Program-made: the position numbers and the translations under genes
Shown: positions 28,793 to 38,215 of the stretch, in pieces
How positions within the stretch are numbered: the stretch's first letter is position 1
Layout of the letters: the number at the start of each line of letters is the position of its first letter
Assembly: GCF_002846555.1 (NCBI RefSeq)
Contig: NZ_PJMS01000001.1
Span: 2,046,001 to 2,110,000 of the forward strand
Source: Aquimarina sp. MAR_2010_214
GTDB lineage: Bacteria > Bacteroidota > Bacteroidia > Flavobacteriales > Flavobacteriaceae
Direction: 5' to 3'
Length of the DNA stretch: 64,000 nucleotides
The notes under the pieces: model-generated
What the model was told of the DNA's origin: nothing
Database searches by the model: none
The model's input: the letters and a program-made list of their open reading frames with translations, nothing else

Positions 28793-30055
28793 CTAATTTG
28801 TAATGGTAGCAGAGTTCCCAGTTCCTTTTCCGATAACTCTATCATAGCGTGCTCCGGGTGCTCTGTAATACGGTAATACGGTATACTCATTTTCAGTTTC
28901 ATCAAAATTACCGCTAATAAAACCTGGATCTATAGTTCCGTCTGGTCTTAATAGGACATATTTGTAATTATAAAATCCTTGTTTAAAAAGGCTTTTGTTG
29001 TAGTATCCACCACTTTCTTTATCGTATTGAAGAAGTGTTGATTCATCAATAGTATAATTATTGAAATTGCCATAAAGATGAATTTCTCCTCCTTCTAGAG
29101 GTTCATAGCACTCTAGAGAAAAATGCATCCATACATAATCTGCTTCAACATTATTATTTTCGGCATCTAGATTTCTGATAACAAAATTACCATTGATATC
29201 AGGGTTATATGTGTATCTTCGATTGGCTCTAACTCGATTAGAGTATAGGTAGTTATGGTAGATGTCTTTTAGTTCAATGCTTCGTGTGCTTACGGTAGAG
29301 GCTCTAATATCCTTGCTATCAAAAAACAAGTATTCATTTCCTCCCCAAAAACTAGACTCTTGGTCGTATTTATACACTAAACTATTTGCAATAGTGAACT
29401 GAGGAACCAAATTAGTAATTGCGTTTTTGAGATCGTTATTTTGCATTACCAAGGTTTTTACTGTTCGTCGAGGATTTCTTAAAATTTCATTAGGTGAGTT
29501 TATTTCGAATTGCACAGATTGTTTGGTGTCTATATGTTTTAGGTCTCTAGACCTTTTGGTGTATACTTTTACAGATGTTAAGGGTTCATAAACAATAAAC
29601 TTTCTGGAGAATACAATTTCGTCATCTTCATCATATATTTCTATGAGGTAGTTCCCACTTACTTTAAGTCTTCTGGTATCTTCGTTTGGGATGCTTAGGC
29701 TATAATGACTATACATCTGTAATGTGTTGAAAGAATTTTCATAGGTTACAATTCTAATTTCATCAAAACCGTCCAAATATTCATTTTTATATAAAGAAGA
29801 AGGTGTCCAGTCAAAGTTATAATGACTTATTCTGTAATAATAGTCAGATTCGTCACCATTAATATCATCAAAAGTGATTTTAAAAGGAGTTCCAAGTTTA
29901 AGTATGGGAATCCCAGAGAATTCTGCACCTGTTAGTAGTTGGATTGTTTTAATGTGATTAGCAGTGTTTGCTTCGCTTACAACAGATTGACTAAAAATAC
30001 TGTAAGAAATAACAATATTTAGAAGTAGGAATAGTTTAAGTCTTTGTGACATCAT
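28793..30055 (-). CDS. Type IX secretion system plug protein (formerly DUF5103)
   Basis: A 420-residue secreted protein with a signal peptide ending near SIFSQS. It is an all-beta protein with the family's layout: IKTIQLLTGAEFSGIPILKLG, SDYYYRISHYNFDW, YLDGFDEIRI and a C-terminal immunoglobulin-like part (GEIHLYGNFNNYTIDES, YKYVLLRPDG). In Flavobacterium johnsoniae the homologous plug protein blocks the empty SprA translocon pore on its periplasmic side. With porT this is the second T9SS-associated gene in the window. It is divergent from nqrA. Confidence 0.82.
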   Translation of the reverse strand: MMSQRLKLFLLLNIVISYSIFSQSVVSEANTANHIKTIQLLTGAEFSGIPILKLGTPFKITFDDINGDESDYYYRISHYNFDWTPSSLYKNEYLDGFDEIRIVTYENSFNTLQMYSHYSLSIPNEDTRRLKVSGNYLIEIYDEDDEIVFSRKFIVYEPLTSVKVYTKRSRDLKHIDTKQSVQFEINSPNEILRNPRRTVKTLVMQNNDLKNAITNLVPQFTIANSLVYKYDQESSFWGGNEYLFFDSKDIRASTVSTRSIELKDIYHNYLYSNRVRANRRYTYNPDINGNFVIRNLDAENNNVEADYVWMHFSLECYEPLEGGEIHLYGNFNNYTIDESTLLQYDKESGGYYNKSLFKQGFYNYKYVLLRPDGTIDPGFISGNFDETENEYTVLPYYRAPGARYDRVIGKGTGNSATITN

Positions 30056-30172
30056 GTAAAGAATTATGGTATAAATATAAACAAAATGTGTGCCTAAAGA
30101 ATAAAGAGTGTTTTTTTAGTTACAAATCATTATTTAGAAACGTTATAAATAATATCTTATAACAGAACCAGC

Positions 30173-30203
30173 TTTCACTTACGTGTTTTAATTAGTAAAT
30201 TTG
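30173..30203 (+). promoter_or_regulatory. Promoter of the nqr operon
   Basis: A -7 box TAAATTTG (30196-30203) lies 20 bp after TTT at 30173-30175, which replaces the usual TTG of the -33 element. The distance to the nqrA ATG is 36 bp, as expected for the main promoter. Confidence 0.55.
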
Positions 30204-30239
30204 CACGATTTTTTTAGTTAATTAACATAGACTACAAAT

Positions 30240-31595
30240 ATGTCAAAAGACATTCGTATCAGTAAAGGCTTAGACATTAAGCTTGTTGGCGAAGCAGAAA
30301 AGATTACTGTAGATGCCACCAGAAGCAATGTTTACGCAATTAAGCCTGACGATTTTCACGGTATAGTACCCAAGGTTGTTGCTAAACAAGGTACAGAAGT
30401 TAAAGCCGGCGAACCACTTTTTTATTCAAAATCTAATGAAAAAATGCTTTTTCCTTCTCCGGTAAGCGGAGAAGTAACAGAGATTGTACGTGGAGCCAAA
30501 AGGAAAATTTTAGCTTTTAAAATTCTTGGAGACAAGGAACAGGAATATGCAGACTTTGGTGTAAAGGATGTGAATTCTATGAGTGGGGATGATATTAAGA
30601 CCCACCTTTTAGCATCAGGTTGCTGGCCATTTATTAAGCAACGTCCGTATGATGTAATTGCTAATCCCGATGTAGCTCCAAAAGCTATTTTTATTTCAGG
30701 ATATACAACTGCTCCTTTGGCGGCAGATAGTGATTATGTACTAGTCGGAAAAGAAAAAGAACTTCAAGCTGCAGTTACTGCTTTAAGCAAATTAACTGAA
30801 GGTAAAGTCCATATTTCTGTTGGTAAAAAAGGAAACTCACCACTATCTGGTTTAGAGAATAGCACAATTCATAATGTTTCAGGGCCTCACCCTGCAGGAA
30901 ATGTGAGTGTGCAAATAGCCAAAATAAACCCTATCAATAAAGGAGAAACTGTCTGGGTAGTAAATCCACAAGATCTTGTGGTTATTGGAGAGTTATTATT
31001 AACAGGGAAATTTAATGCAGAAAGAACAATAGCTTTGGCAGGTTCTTCTGTTAAAACTCCTAAGTACTTCAAAACTAAAATTGGAGCAGAGGTGTCATCA
31101 GTAGTATATGCTTCTGGTGTGCATGATGAAGGAAATATTAGAGTGATTAGTGGAGATGTACTTACAGGAGAAAATGTAAAACCAGATGGTAACCTTGGAT
31201 ATTATCATAATACCATAACTGTTATTCCCGAAGGAGACGATTATGAACTTTTTGGATGGAATAAACCTATTTTTAATAAGATTTCTCCTTCTAGAGCATT
31301 TACTTTTTCTTGGCTATTTCCTAATAAAAAGTACGAGCTTAACACCAATACAAATGGTGAACATAGAGCTTTTGTAGTTACAGGAAATTATGAAAATGTA
31401 TTTCCATTGGATATTTATCCGCTACAATTGCTTAAATCATGTGTGGTAAATGATTTGGATGCAATGGAGCAATTAGGAATGTATGAGGTAGCTCCAGAAG
31501 ATTTTGCTCTTACAGAGTTTATATGTGTTTCTAAACAACCACATCAACAAATTATAAGAGAAGGTTTAGACCTAATGTTAAAAGAAATAGGATAG
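30240..31595 (+). CDS. nqrA: Na+-translocating NADH:quinone reductase subunit A
   Basis: A 451-residue peripheral subunit of the six-subunit Nqr complex, which oxidises NADH, reduces menaquinone and pumps sodium out of the cell. The N-terminus (IRISKGLDIKLVG) and SPVSGEVTEIVRGAKRKILAF are typical of NqrA and its RnfC-like barrel-sandwich domain. KPIFNKISPSRAFTFSWLFP is also characteristic. It is first of the tightly packed operon nqrABCDEF (gaps of 2-11 bp) with a promoter directly upstream. Confidence 0.96.
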   Translation: MSKDIRISKGLDIKLVGEAEKITVDATRSNVYAIKPDDFHGIVPKVVAKQGTEVKAGEPLFYSKSNEKMLFPSPVSGEVTEIVRGAKRKILAFKILGDKEQEYADFGVKDVNSMSGDDIKTHLLASGCWPFIKQRPYDVIANPDVAPKAIFISGYTTAPLAADSDYVLVGKEKELQAAVTALSKLTEGKVHISVGKKGNSPLSGLENSTIHNVSGPHPAGNVSVQIAKINPINKGETVWVVNPQDLVVIGELLLTGKFNAERTIALAGSSVKTPKYFKTKIGAEVSSVVYASGVHDEGNIRVISGDVLTGENVKPDGNLGYYHNTITVIPEGDDYELFGWNKPIFNKISPSRAFTFSWLFPNKKYELNTNTNGEHRAFVVTGNYENVFPLDIYPLQLLKSCVVNDLDAMEQLGMYEVAPEDFALTEFICVSKQPHQQIIREGLDLMLKEIG

Positions 31596-31599
31596 TGCT

Positions 31600-32826
31600 A
31601 TGGGATTAAAAGATAAATTACATAAACTAAAACTTAAATATAAAGACAAAAAGATGGCTCCTGCATTTAATGCAATCCATACGTTTTTATATTTACCTAA
31701 TGAGACCACGCATTCTGGTGCTCATGTTCGTGGTGCAGATGATTTGAAACGTACCATGAATACCGTTATCATGGCTTTAGTACCATGTTTGATATTCGGA
31801 ATGTTTAATGCTGGATACCAGCATCACTTAGCTGCAGGAGAAATAGAAGCCGTAACTAATGGTTTTTTTAGTTCAGAGTTTTGGTCTTTTGATAATCTTA
31901 CTGTAGGATTATGGAAAGTACTACCATTAGTAATTGTTTCCTATGTAGTAGGGCTTGCGGTAGAAATTTTGTTTGCAGTTATTAAAAAGCATGAAGTAGA
32001 AGAAGGATACCTTGTAACGGGAATGCTAGTTCCTTTAGTTGTACCAGTAGATACTCCATTATGGATGTTAGCCGTTGCAGTTATTTTTGGAGTTGTGATT
32101 GGTAAAGAAGTATTTGGAGGAACAGGAATGAATATTCTAAACCCTGCCCTTACTATCAGAGCATTTTTATTCTTTGCATATCCAACCTGGATGTCTGGAG
32201 ATAAAGTATGGGTACACGGTGCGGTAGAAAGATCAAATGAAATAGCAGGAGGAGCACAATTGGATGCTATATCAGGAGAAACAGTTTTAGGTAGTTTGGC
32301 ACAAGGTAAAGAACTTGCGTATTCAGTTTCAGATATGTTTTTAGGATTTATACCAGGTTCTGTAGGAGAAACTTCTGCAATATTAATCTTGTTAGCTGGG
32401 TTATTCTTGGTTTTTACAAAAATTGGAAGTTGGAGAATTATGCTAAGTGCTACGTTAGGTGCTTTAGTAATGGGATTGATCTTTAATGGAGTTGTAAGTG
32501 CAGAATGGATTAATGAAGGAAGTAAGTTTTATAGCCTTATGAGTACAGAATTCTGGCACCATTTAATTATTGGAGGATTTGCTTTCGGAGTTGTTTTTAT
32601 GGCAACTGATCCGGTAACAGCGTCGCAAACCAATAAAGGAAAGTGGATCTATGGATTCCTTATCGGATTTATCTCAATACTTATTCGAGTGTTTAATCCG
32701 GCATACCCAGAAGGAGTAATGTTAGCTATTCTATTAATGAATGTATTTGCTCCAACGATTGATCACTATGTGGTTCAAGGAAATATCAAGAAAAGAATGA
32801 AACGTTTAAAACTAAAAACGGCTTAA
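31600..32826 (+). CDS. nqrB: Na+-translocating NADH:quinone reductase subunit B
   Basis: A 408-residue membrane subunit with about ten hydrophobic segments, homologous to RnfD. It carries covalent FMN and riboflavin and forms the sodium path. The region expected to hold the FMN-threonine reads LDAISGETVLGSL, with Thr228 as the likely acceptor. The alanine usual before the threonine in the flavinylation motif is Glu here. GKEVFGGTGMNILNPALTIRAF and FMATDPVTASQTNKGKW are conserved. It lies 4 bp after nqrA. Confidence 0.95.
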   Translation: MGLKDKLHKLKLKYKDKKMAPAFNAIHTFLYLPNETTHSGAHVRGADDLKRTMNTVIMALVPCLIFGMFNAGYQHHLAAGEIEAVTNGFFSSEFWSFDNLTVGLWKVLPLVIVSYVVGLAVEILFAVIKKHEVEEGYLVTGMLVPLVVPVDTPLWMLAVAVIFGVVIGKEVFGGTGMNILNPALTIRAFLFFAYPTWMSGDKVWVHGAVERSNEIAGGAQLDAISGETVLGSLAQGKELAYSVSDMFLGFIPGSVGETSAILILLAGLFLVFTKIGSWRIMLSATLGALVMGLIFNGVVSAEWINEGSKFYSLMSTEFWHHLIIGGFAFGVVFMATDPVTASQTNKGKWIYGFLIGFISILIRVFNPAYPEGVMLAILLMNVFAPTIDHYVVQGNIKKRMKRLKLKTA

Positions 32827-32828
32827 TC

Positions 32829-33584
32829 ATGGCGATGAATACAGATAAAAATTCATACACAATCATATTTGCCATTGCAATGGTAGTTGTGGTTGGTTCT
32901 TTATTAGCATTTACTGCATCTTCATTGAAAGGTAGAATAGACGCTAATAAACGTACAGAAAAACAGCAGAATATTCTATTTGCTATGGGTGTTGCAGATA
33001 CCGAAGACCCTAATGAGTTTGTACCCGCAGAGAAAGCTCAAGAGTTATTTGATAAGTATGTAGGTAATGAACAATATATTATTACCGGTAGTACAGCTCA
33101 AAAAACAGATAATGCATTTGATATTGAAGTAAAAAAGGAAAATGATAAGGTAAAGCAAGATCCTAATTACGAAAGAAAAATGCCTCTTTTTATTGGTAAA
33201 AAAGATGATCAGGAATATTATGTTGTTCCTATGAGAGGTAATGGACTTTGGGATGCAATCTGGGGTTATGTTTCTTTGGATAAAGAATTCAAAACGGTTA
33301 AAGGAGCATTTTTTGACCACAAAGGAGAAACACCAGGATTAGGAGCTAATATAAAGGAAGCTTATTTTAGAGATGATTTTATAGGAGAAAGCATATTAGA
33401 TGCTTCTGGAAACTATAAAGGAATCACTGTGAAAAAAGGAAATTCTGATCCTAAAAATGAAGATAAAAGTGATAATGAAGTAGATGCTATGGCCGGAGCA
33501 ACAATAACAGGTGATGGTGTTACAGCAATGGTGAAGAAAGGAATAAAGATGTATCAACCTTATTTCGAAACTTTAAAAAAATAA
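32829..33584 (+). CDS. nqrC: Na+-translocating NADH:quinone reductase subunit C
   Basis: A 251-residue subunit with one N-terminal membrane helix (YTIIFAIAMVVVVGSLLAF) and a periplasmic domain that carries covalently bound FMN. The flavinylation site reads DAMAGATITGDGV, with Thr225 as acceptor. The residue commonly Ser or Thr before GAT is Ala. GLWDAIWGYVSLD and GETPGLGANI are family signatures. The FMN should be added by the ApbE encoded at 42194. Confidence 0.95.
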   Translation: MAMNTDKNSYTIIFAIAMVVVVGSLLAFTASSLKGRIDANKRTEKQQNILFAMGVADTEDPNEFVPAEKAQELFDKYVGNEQYIITGSTAQKTDNAFDIEVKKENDKVKQDPNYERKMPLFIGKKDDQEYYVVPMRGNGLWDAIWGYVSLDKEFKTVKGAFFDHKGETPGLGANIKEAYFRDDFIGESILDASGNYKGITVKKGNSDPKNEDKSDNEVDAMAGATITGDGVTAMVKKGIKMYQPYFETLKK

Positions 33585-33587
33585 CAA

Positions 33588-34280
33588 ATGGCTGAAGTAA
33601 CAGAAGAAAAAGTTAAAGTAAAAGAGCCTAAAGAGCCTTTGTTTTCGAAGAAAAACAAGAAATTATTAACAGACCCTCTTGCCGATAATAACCCAATTAC
33701 TATTCAAGTATTAGGAATATGTTCAGCTTTGGCGATTACTGCACAATTGAAACCTTCGATTGTAATGGCAATTTCGGTAATCTTTGTATTAGGAATAGGT
33801 AATGTGGTTATTTCTTTGATGAGAAATATTATCCCTTCAAAAATTAGAATTATTGTTCAATTGGTTGTAGTAGCAGCTTTGGTAATCATAGTAGATCAAG
33901 TGCTTAAAGCATTTGCCTATACATTAAGTAAAGAGCTTTCTGTATTTATTGGATTGATTATTACCAACTGTATTATCATGGGACGTTTTGAAGCTTTTGC
34001 TTTGGGTAACGGACCTTGGAAATCTTTTCTAGACGGAATAGGAAATGCAGCTGGATACGGAGTTTTACTTGTGATTGTAGCGTTCTTTAGAGAGCTTTTG
34101 GGATCAGGAACATTATTTGGAGCTAAAGTATTGGGAGACCCTATAGAAAAAACAGGTTTATATGCTTTGGGATATGAAAATAATGGATTTATGGTATTGG
34201 CGCCAATGGCATTGATTACCGTAGGAATCATTATCTGGATTCAAAGAAGTAGAAATAAAGCATTAATAGAAGATCATTAA
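33588..34280 (+). CDS. nqrD: Na+-translocating NADH:quinone reductase subunit D
   Basis: A 230-residue integral membrane protein with six predicted helices, homologous to RnfE. Hallmarks are [25 protein letters not shown] at the N-terminus and [15 protein letters not shown], which carries the membrane cysteine involved in the intramembrane iron centre shared with NqrE. A charged extension of about 25 residues precedes the core. It starts 3 bp after nqrC. Confidence 0.96.
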   Translation: MAEVTEEKVKVKEPKEPLFSKKNKKLLTDPLADNNPITIQVLGICSALAITAQLKPSIVMAISVIFVLGIGNVVISLMRNIIPSKIRIIVQLVVVAALVIIVDQVLKAFAYTLSKELSVFIGLIITNCIIMGRFEAFALGNGPWKSFLDGIGNAAGYGVLLVIVAFFRELLGSGTLFGAKVLGDPIEKTGLYALGYENNGFMVLAPMALITVGIIIWIQRSRNKALIEDH

Positions 34281-34291
34281 AATATAGAGAC

Positions 34292-35008
34292 ATGGAGTAT
34301 TTAGAATTATTTTTAAAATCGATCTTTATAGATAATATGGTGTTCGCATTCTTCTTAGGAATGTGTTCATACCTTGCGGTATCCAAAAAGGTCTCTACTG
34401 CGGTAGGATTAGGAGCTGCAGTAATATTCGTATTAGCAATTACAGTACCGCTAAACTTTTTGTTAGATAAGTACATTCTTAGAGAAGGTGCTTTGGTATG
34501 GTTAGGACCAGAATATGCAGATTATGACTTAAGTTTCTTAACTTTTATATTGTTTATCGCAACTATTGCAACGATGGTACAATTGGTAGAGATAGTAGTA
34601 GAGAAATTTTCACCATCATTATATAATTCTCTGGGTATATTTTTACCATTGATTGCTGTTAACTGTGCAATCTTAGGTGGATCTTTGTTTATGCAACAAA
34701 AAGAATTTGCAACTATTTCCCACGCAGCAGTGTATGGTATAGGATCAGGAATAGGATGGTTTTTAGCTATTCTAGCCATTGCAGCGATCCGTGAAAAAAT
34801 CAGATACTCTAATGTGCCTGCTCCTTTACGAGGATTAGGAATTACATTTATCCTAACAGGATTAATGGCAATTGGCTTTATGAGTTTTGGAGGAATGTTA
34901 ACAGGAGGTGATGAAGAAGAAAAGAAAGAGCCTAAAGCTGTTCAGGTTGAAAAAAAAGAGACTACAAAAGAAGTAGCCGAAAATACTAACGTTACAATAC
35001 TTAAATAA
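34292..35008 (+). CDS. nqrE: Na+-translocating NADH:quinone reductase subunit E
   Basis: A 238-residue membrane protein, homologous to RnfA, with inverted topology relative to Nqr[34 protein letters not shown] and [15 protein letters not shown] hold the conserved cysteines. The C-terminus has a hydrophilic tail of about 35 residues rich in Glu and Lys ([16 protein letters not shown]) that proteobacterial NqrE lacks. Confidence 0.96.
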   Translation: MEYLELFLKSIFIDNMVFAFFLGMCSYLAVSKKVSTAVGLGAAVIFVLAITVPLNFLLDKYILREGALVWLGPEYADYDLSFLTFILFIATIATMVQLVEIVVEKFSPSLYNSLGIFLPLIAVNCAILGGSLFMQQKEFATISHAAVYGIGSGIGWFLAILAIAAIREKIRYSNVPAPLRGLGITFILTGLMAIGFMSFGGMLTGGDEEEKKEPKAVQVEKKETTKEVAENTNVTILK

Positions 35009-35009
35009 T

Positions 35010-36317
35010 ATGATATTTTTAGCATCTACCGGTGGAACAATAGCGATAACCATTATTTCGTTTTTGGTGCTGATTCTTGTTTTGGTAGGAATTTTATTAT
35101 TTGCAAAAGATAAGTTACTACCATCTGGACCTGTAAAGATTACCATTAATGGTGAAAAAGAAATTGAAGTAGCTTCGGGAGGTACATTGCTATCAACTTT
35201 AGGAGCTCAAAAAATATTTTTGCCATCTGCATGTGGTGGTGGTGGAACCTGTATCCAGTGCGAATGTCACGTACTAGAAGGTGGAGGAGAAGCATTACCA
35301 ACAGAAACGCCACATTTTTCTCGTAAAGAGTTACAACATGGAGCACGTTTAGCTTGCCAGGTAAAGGTAAAGCAAGATATGAATATCGAAATTCCTGAAG
35401 AAGTATTCGGAATTAAGAAATGGGAAGCTGAGGTTGTACGTAATTACAACGTAGCATCTTTTATTAAAGAATTTGTAGTTCGTATTCCTGAGGATATGGG
35501 ATATAAAGCAGGAGGATATATCCAGATTGAAATTCCAGAATGTGAAATTAAATATTCAGATATTGATATCACTGCTCACCCAGAAGAACATGAAACTCCA
35601 GATAAGTTTCAGGCAGAATGGGATAAATTTGGTCTATGGCCATTAGTAATGAAGAATGATGAAACTGTAGAGCGTGCTTATTCTATGGCCTCTTATCCTG
35701 CAGAAGGAAGAGAGATAATGCTAAATGTACGTATTGCTACGCCACCATGGGATCGATCTAAAAATGGATGGATGGATGTAAACCCAGGAGTTGCTTCATC
35801 TTATATTTTTGCTCAAAAACCAGGAGATAAAGTAGTTATTTCTGGTCCTTACGGAGAATTCTTTATCAATGAATCAGAGTCAGAGATGCTTTACGTTGGT
35901 GGAGGAGCAGGTATGGCGCCAATGCGTTCTCACTTGTATCACCTATTCAAAACCTTAAAAACAGGTCGTAAAGTAACCTATTGGTATGGTGGTCGTTCTA
36001 AACGCGAATTGTTCTACTTAGATCATTTCTATGATTTAGAAAAGAACTTCCCTAACTTTAAATTTTACCTTGCATTATCAGAACCAATGGAAGAAGATAA
36101 CTGGAAAGTTAAAAGCGATATTGATGCAGAAGGAGATGGATTTGTTGGATTTATACATAATTGTGTAATCGATAACTACCTAAATCATCATGAGTCTCCA
36201 GAAGATATAGAGCTATACTTCTGTGGACCACCATTAATGAACAAAGCTGTTCAAAAAATGGGAGAAGATTTTGGTATCCCAGATGAACATATTAGATTCG
36301 ATGATTTCGGAGGATAA
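35010..36317 (+). CDS. nqrF: Na+-translocating NADH:quinone reductase subunit F
   Basis: A 435-residue electron-input subunit that oxidises NADH. One N-terminal membrane helix is followed by a 2Fe-2S ferredoxin domain with ligands in ACGGGGTCIQCEC and ARLACQV. Then comes a ferredoxin-reductase domain with FAD motif RAYSMASYP and NAD-binding GGGAGMAPMRSH, ending in the C-terminal DDFGG. It closes the operon, and a terminator follows at 36377. Confidence 0.97.
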   Translation: MIFLASTGGTIAITIISFLVLILVLVGILLFAKDKLLPSGPVKITINGEKEIEVASGGTLLSTLGAQKIFLPSACGGGGTCIQCECHVLEGGGEALPTETPHFSRKELQHGARLACQVKVKQDMNIEIPEEVFGIKKWEAEVVRNYNVASFIKEFVVRIPEDMGYKAGGYIQIEIPECEIKYSDIDITAHPEEHETPDKFQAEWDKFGLWPLVMKNDETVERAYSMASYPAEGREIMLNVRIATPPWDRSKNGWMDVNPGVASSYIFAQKPGDKVVISGPYGEFFINESESEMLYVGGGAGMAPMRSHLYHLFKTLKTGRKVTYWYGGRSKRELFYLDHFYDLEKNFPNFKFYLALSEPMEEDNWKVKSDIDAEGDGFVGFIHNCVIDNYLNHHESPEDIELYFCGPPLMNKAVQKMGEDFGIPDEHIRFDDFGG

Positions 36318-36376
36318 AATCTAGCATTTACTACTATTTTCCGATAATCAGGAAAAATAGTTAGATAATTCACTAT

Positions 36377-36408
36377 AAACCGGTATAAGCAATTATATCG
36401 GTTTTTTT
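36377..36408 (+). terminator. Terminator of the nqr operon
   Basis: A 12-bp stem with one G-T wobble (36377-36388 with 36393-36404), a GCAA tetraloop and a run of seven T. It lies 60 bp after nqrF and 25 bp before the DUF4846 gene. Confidence 0.85.
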
Positions 36409-36432
36409 ATTTTTGGATATAAATGAGGGTTT

Positions 36433-37311
36433 ATGAAGAAATATATAGTATCTCTGGTTATAGTCATTGTTTTGATAGTAGTGTTTAAGAATACTTCTAA
36501 AGGCAAAATGGTTAGCAATCATGTAAAAGGTATCATTACAGATGTAGTTACAAAGCCAAATTATATTAATAGTAAAGGAGATTCTATCTCAACTCGGGTT
36601 ATGATTCCAGAGGGGTATGAAAGGGTTAAATATAAGCAGGGCTCTTTTCAGATATACTTGCGTCACTATCCGTTAAAATCCTATGGAAGCAAGATTATAA
36701 ATTATGATGACAGCGAATATTTTGCACAGCATTGGCACGATGCCATTCTAGAAGTCCCAGTTCCATCAAATGGATTACAACAATGTGCAGATGCATTGAT
36801 GAGAATTCGATCAGAGTATTTGTGGGAGCAAAACAGAAAAGACGAAATTGGATTTAATTTTACCTCAGGTCATTATTGCTCATGGAATAAATATGCACAA
36901 GGATATCGACCAAAAATAAACGGCAACAAAGTAACATTTCATAAAACAGCAAGTCCTAATCATTCCAAAACAAACTTCTATACATATTTAAACCTCATCT
37001 ATACCTATGCAGGAACATTGTCTATGCATAGTGAACTAGATAAAGTATTAGTTAAAGATGTTAGAATTGGGGATATGCTCGTTACACCAGGATCACCAGG
37101 TCATATTGAGATTGTTGTAGATGAAATTGTAAACGAAAAAGGAAATAAGATGTATCTTCTGGCTCAAGGAAATACACCAGCTCAGAACGTATGTTTACTT
37201 AAAAATTTTGAAGATACAGCGATCTCCCCATGGTATAGGTTTGACGAAAATCAACCTGTATACACACCTAGTTATTATTTTGATGAAGCGCAATTTATTA
37301 GGTTTAAGTAA
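36433..37311 (+). CDS. DUF4846 domain-containing protein
   Basis: A 292-residue protein with an N-terminal membrane anchor or signal segment (YIVSLVIVIVLIVVF). The DUF4846 core follows: RVMIPEGYERV, FQIYLRHYPLK, HDAILEVP, LQQCADALMRIRSEYLW, INFTSGHYCSWNKYAQGY-type text, and a late GDMLVTPGSPGHIEIVVD with AQGNTPAQNV. Function is unknown. The PGHIEIVVD/AQGNTPAQ part resembles the catalytic-histidine region of papain-like amidases, but this is inference. It starts the accessory segment between nqrF and apbE. Confidence 0.82.
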   Translation: MKKYIVSLVIVIVLIVVFKNTSKGKMVSNHVKGIITDVVTKPNYINSKGDSISTRVMIPEGYERVKYKQGSFQIYLRHYPLKSYGSKIINYDDSEYFAQHWHDAILEVPVPSNGLQQCADALMRIRSEYLWEQNRKDEIGFNFTSGHYCSWNKYAQGYRPKINGNKVTFHKTASPNHSKTNFYTYLNLIYTYAGTLSMHSELDKVLVKDVRIGDMLVTPGSPGHIEIVVDEIVNEKGNKMYLLAQGNTPAQNVCLLKNFEDTAISPWYRFDENQPVYTPSYYFDEAQFIRFK

Positions 37312-37363
37312 ATATTTCAATAGTAAATATATTTGATGTTGAAGTAGTGTTAGACCTTACAGG

Positions 37364-37497
37364 CAATGTCGTTTAGTTAAGCTTGTAGTTGTCAGTCTGA
37401 GCCTGTCGAAGACATTTGAAAAAACAGATTTGAAAGCACTTCGACAAGCTCAGTGTGACAAGAAATTTTAAATCTTATCCTTAACTAAACGACATTG
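37364..37497. repeat. Nested inverted-repeat element (REP/MITE-like)
   Basis: Perfect 18-bp outer arms at 37364-37381 and 37480-37497 enclose imperfect 21-bp inner arms at 37391-37411 and 37439-37459 (three mismatches). The inner arm contains CTTCGACAAGCTCAG, a core I associate with repeats scattered in flavobacterial intergenic DNA. Related cores recur at 37762-37785 and 41518-41541. Confidence 0.75.
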
Positions 37498-37499
37498 GA

Positions 37500-37526
37500 C
37501 CTCACAGGTCTCTAAGACCTGTGAGG
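37500..37526. repeat. Perfect 11-bp hairpin
   Basis: CCTCACAGGTC at 37500-37510 pairs with GACCTGTGAGG at 37516-37526 across a 5-nt loop. It has no T run, so it is more like a dispersed palindromic repeat than a terminator. Confidence 0.65.
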
Positions 37527-37661
37527 CCTTGACGATGCTTAATGATATGAATATTGAAGCAAGAATACATATTTGTTTCCATTTTTTAAATGATTTTTTG
37601 TAATCCAAGTTCGTGAGTTGTAATGTTTAAGAAAGTGTCAATTCTAGTGGTTTTTCAGAAT

Positions 37662-37686
37662 GACCTCTCGACTACGCTCGAGGTGA
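37662..37686. repeat. Palindromic intergenic repeat with CTCGA core
   Basis: ACCTCTCGACTACGCTCGAGGT forms an imperfect hairpin. It resembles short dispersed repeats found between genes in flavobacteria. Confidence 0.45.
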
Positions 37687-37761
37687 CGTGGAGAAAAACT
37701 GTATCGAGAATAGCTTTTTTCGTAAGTAATACCAGTAACTGGTATAATCACTATTCCTGAT

Positions 37762-37785
37762 AGCTCTGCTGAGTTTGTCGAAGTA
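37762..37785. repeat. Single-arm copy of the CTGAG-TCGAAG repeat
   Basis: The sequence matches the reverse complement of 41518-41541 with about four differences. It shares its core with the inner arms of the element at 37364-37497. Confidence 0.55.
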
Positions 37786-38215
37786 CAACCTTCCTTCATT
37801 TAATCGAATTGATGAGCTTTTCTTACATCGAATGCAGGTTTGTTATACCCAATTTAGATACACTTATGCTTAAGTTTTTAACGCTTATGACATTACTTTC
37901 ATCAGGTAGTGTATATCTGATTAACTTTATGGTGGAAATGATAATGAAACGAGATTAGAGAGCCAATTAAAAGCGCATGAAGAAGGGAATAGTAGTTTGA
38001 AAATGAATTGTAAAGATTGGTTTTTTGTAATTAGTTGAATAAATTAAAATGTTCATAAATTAGTTTTTATAGGAGATATGCTGCTTCTGCAAATGGTAAA
38101 ATGGGGGTTTATTCCGTTATAGCAGGAGCAGCCATATTTAAAAAAAAGCATAGACTATTTACTTTAGGCTCTTGATGTGCCTTATTATTATGTACCCGTA
38201 ATACATAAAAATCAT

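Larger units (their letters stand above)
37312..38215. other. Gene-free 0.9 kb with palindromic intergenic repeats
   Basis: No intact gene was found. The left half holds a nested inverted-repeat element (37364-37497), a perfect hairpin (37500-37526) and two more palindromic motifs (37662-37686 and 37762-37785). The right half has two stop-free stretches of 37-38 codons (37925-38038 and 38059-38175) that may be gene remnants. Confidence 0.7.

Noticed and set aside
30887-31072. Minus-strand frames inside nqr and other core genes
   Set aside because: They lie entirely within well-supported genes on the other strand and show no family features.
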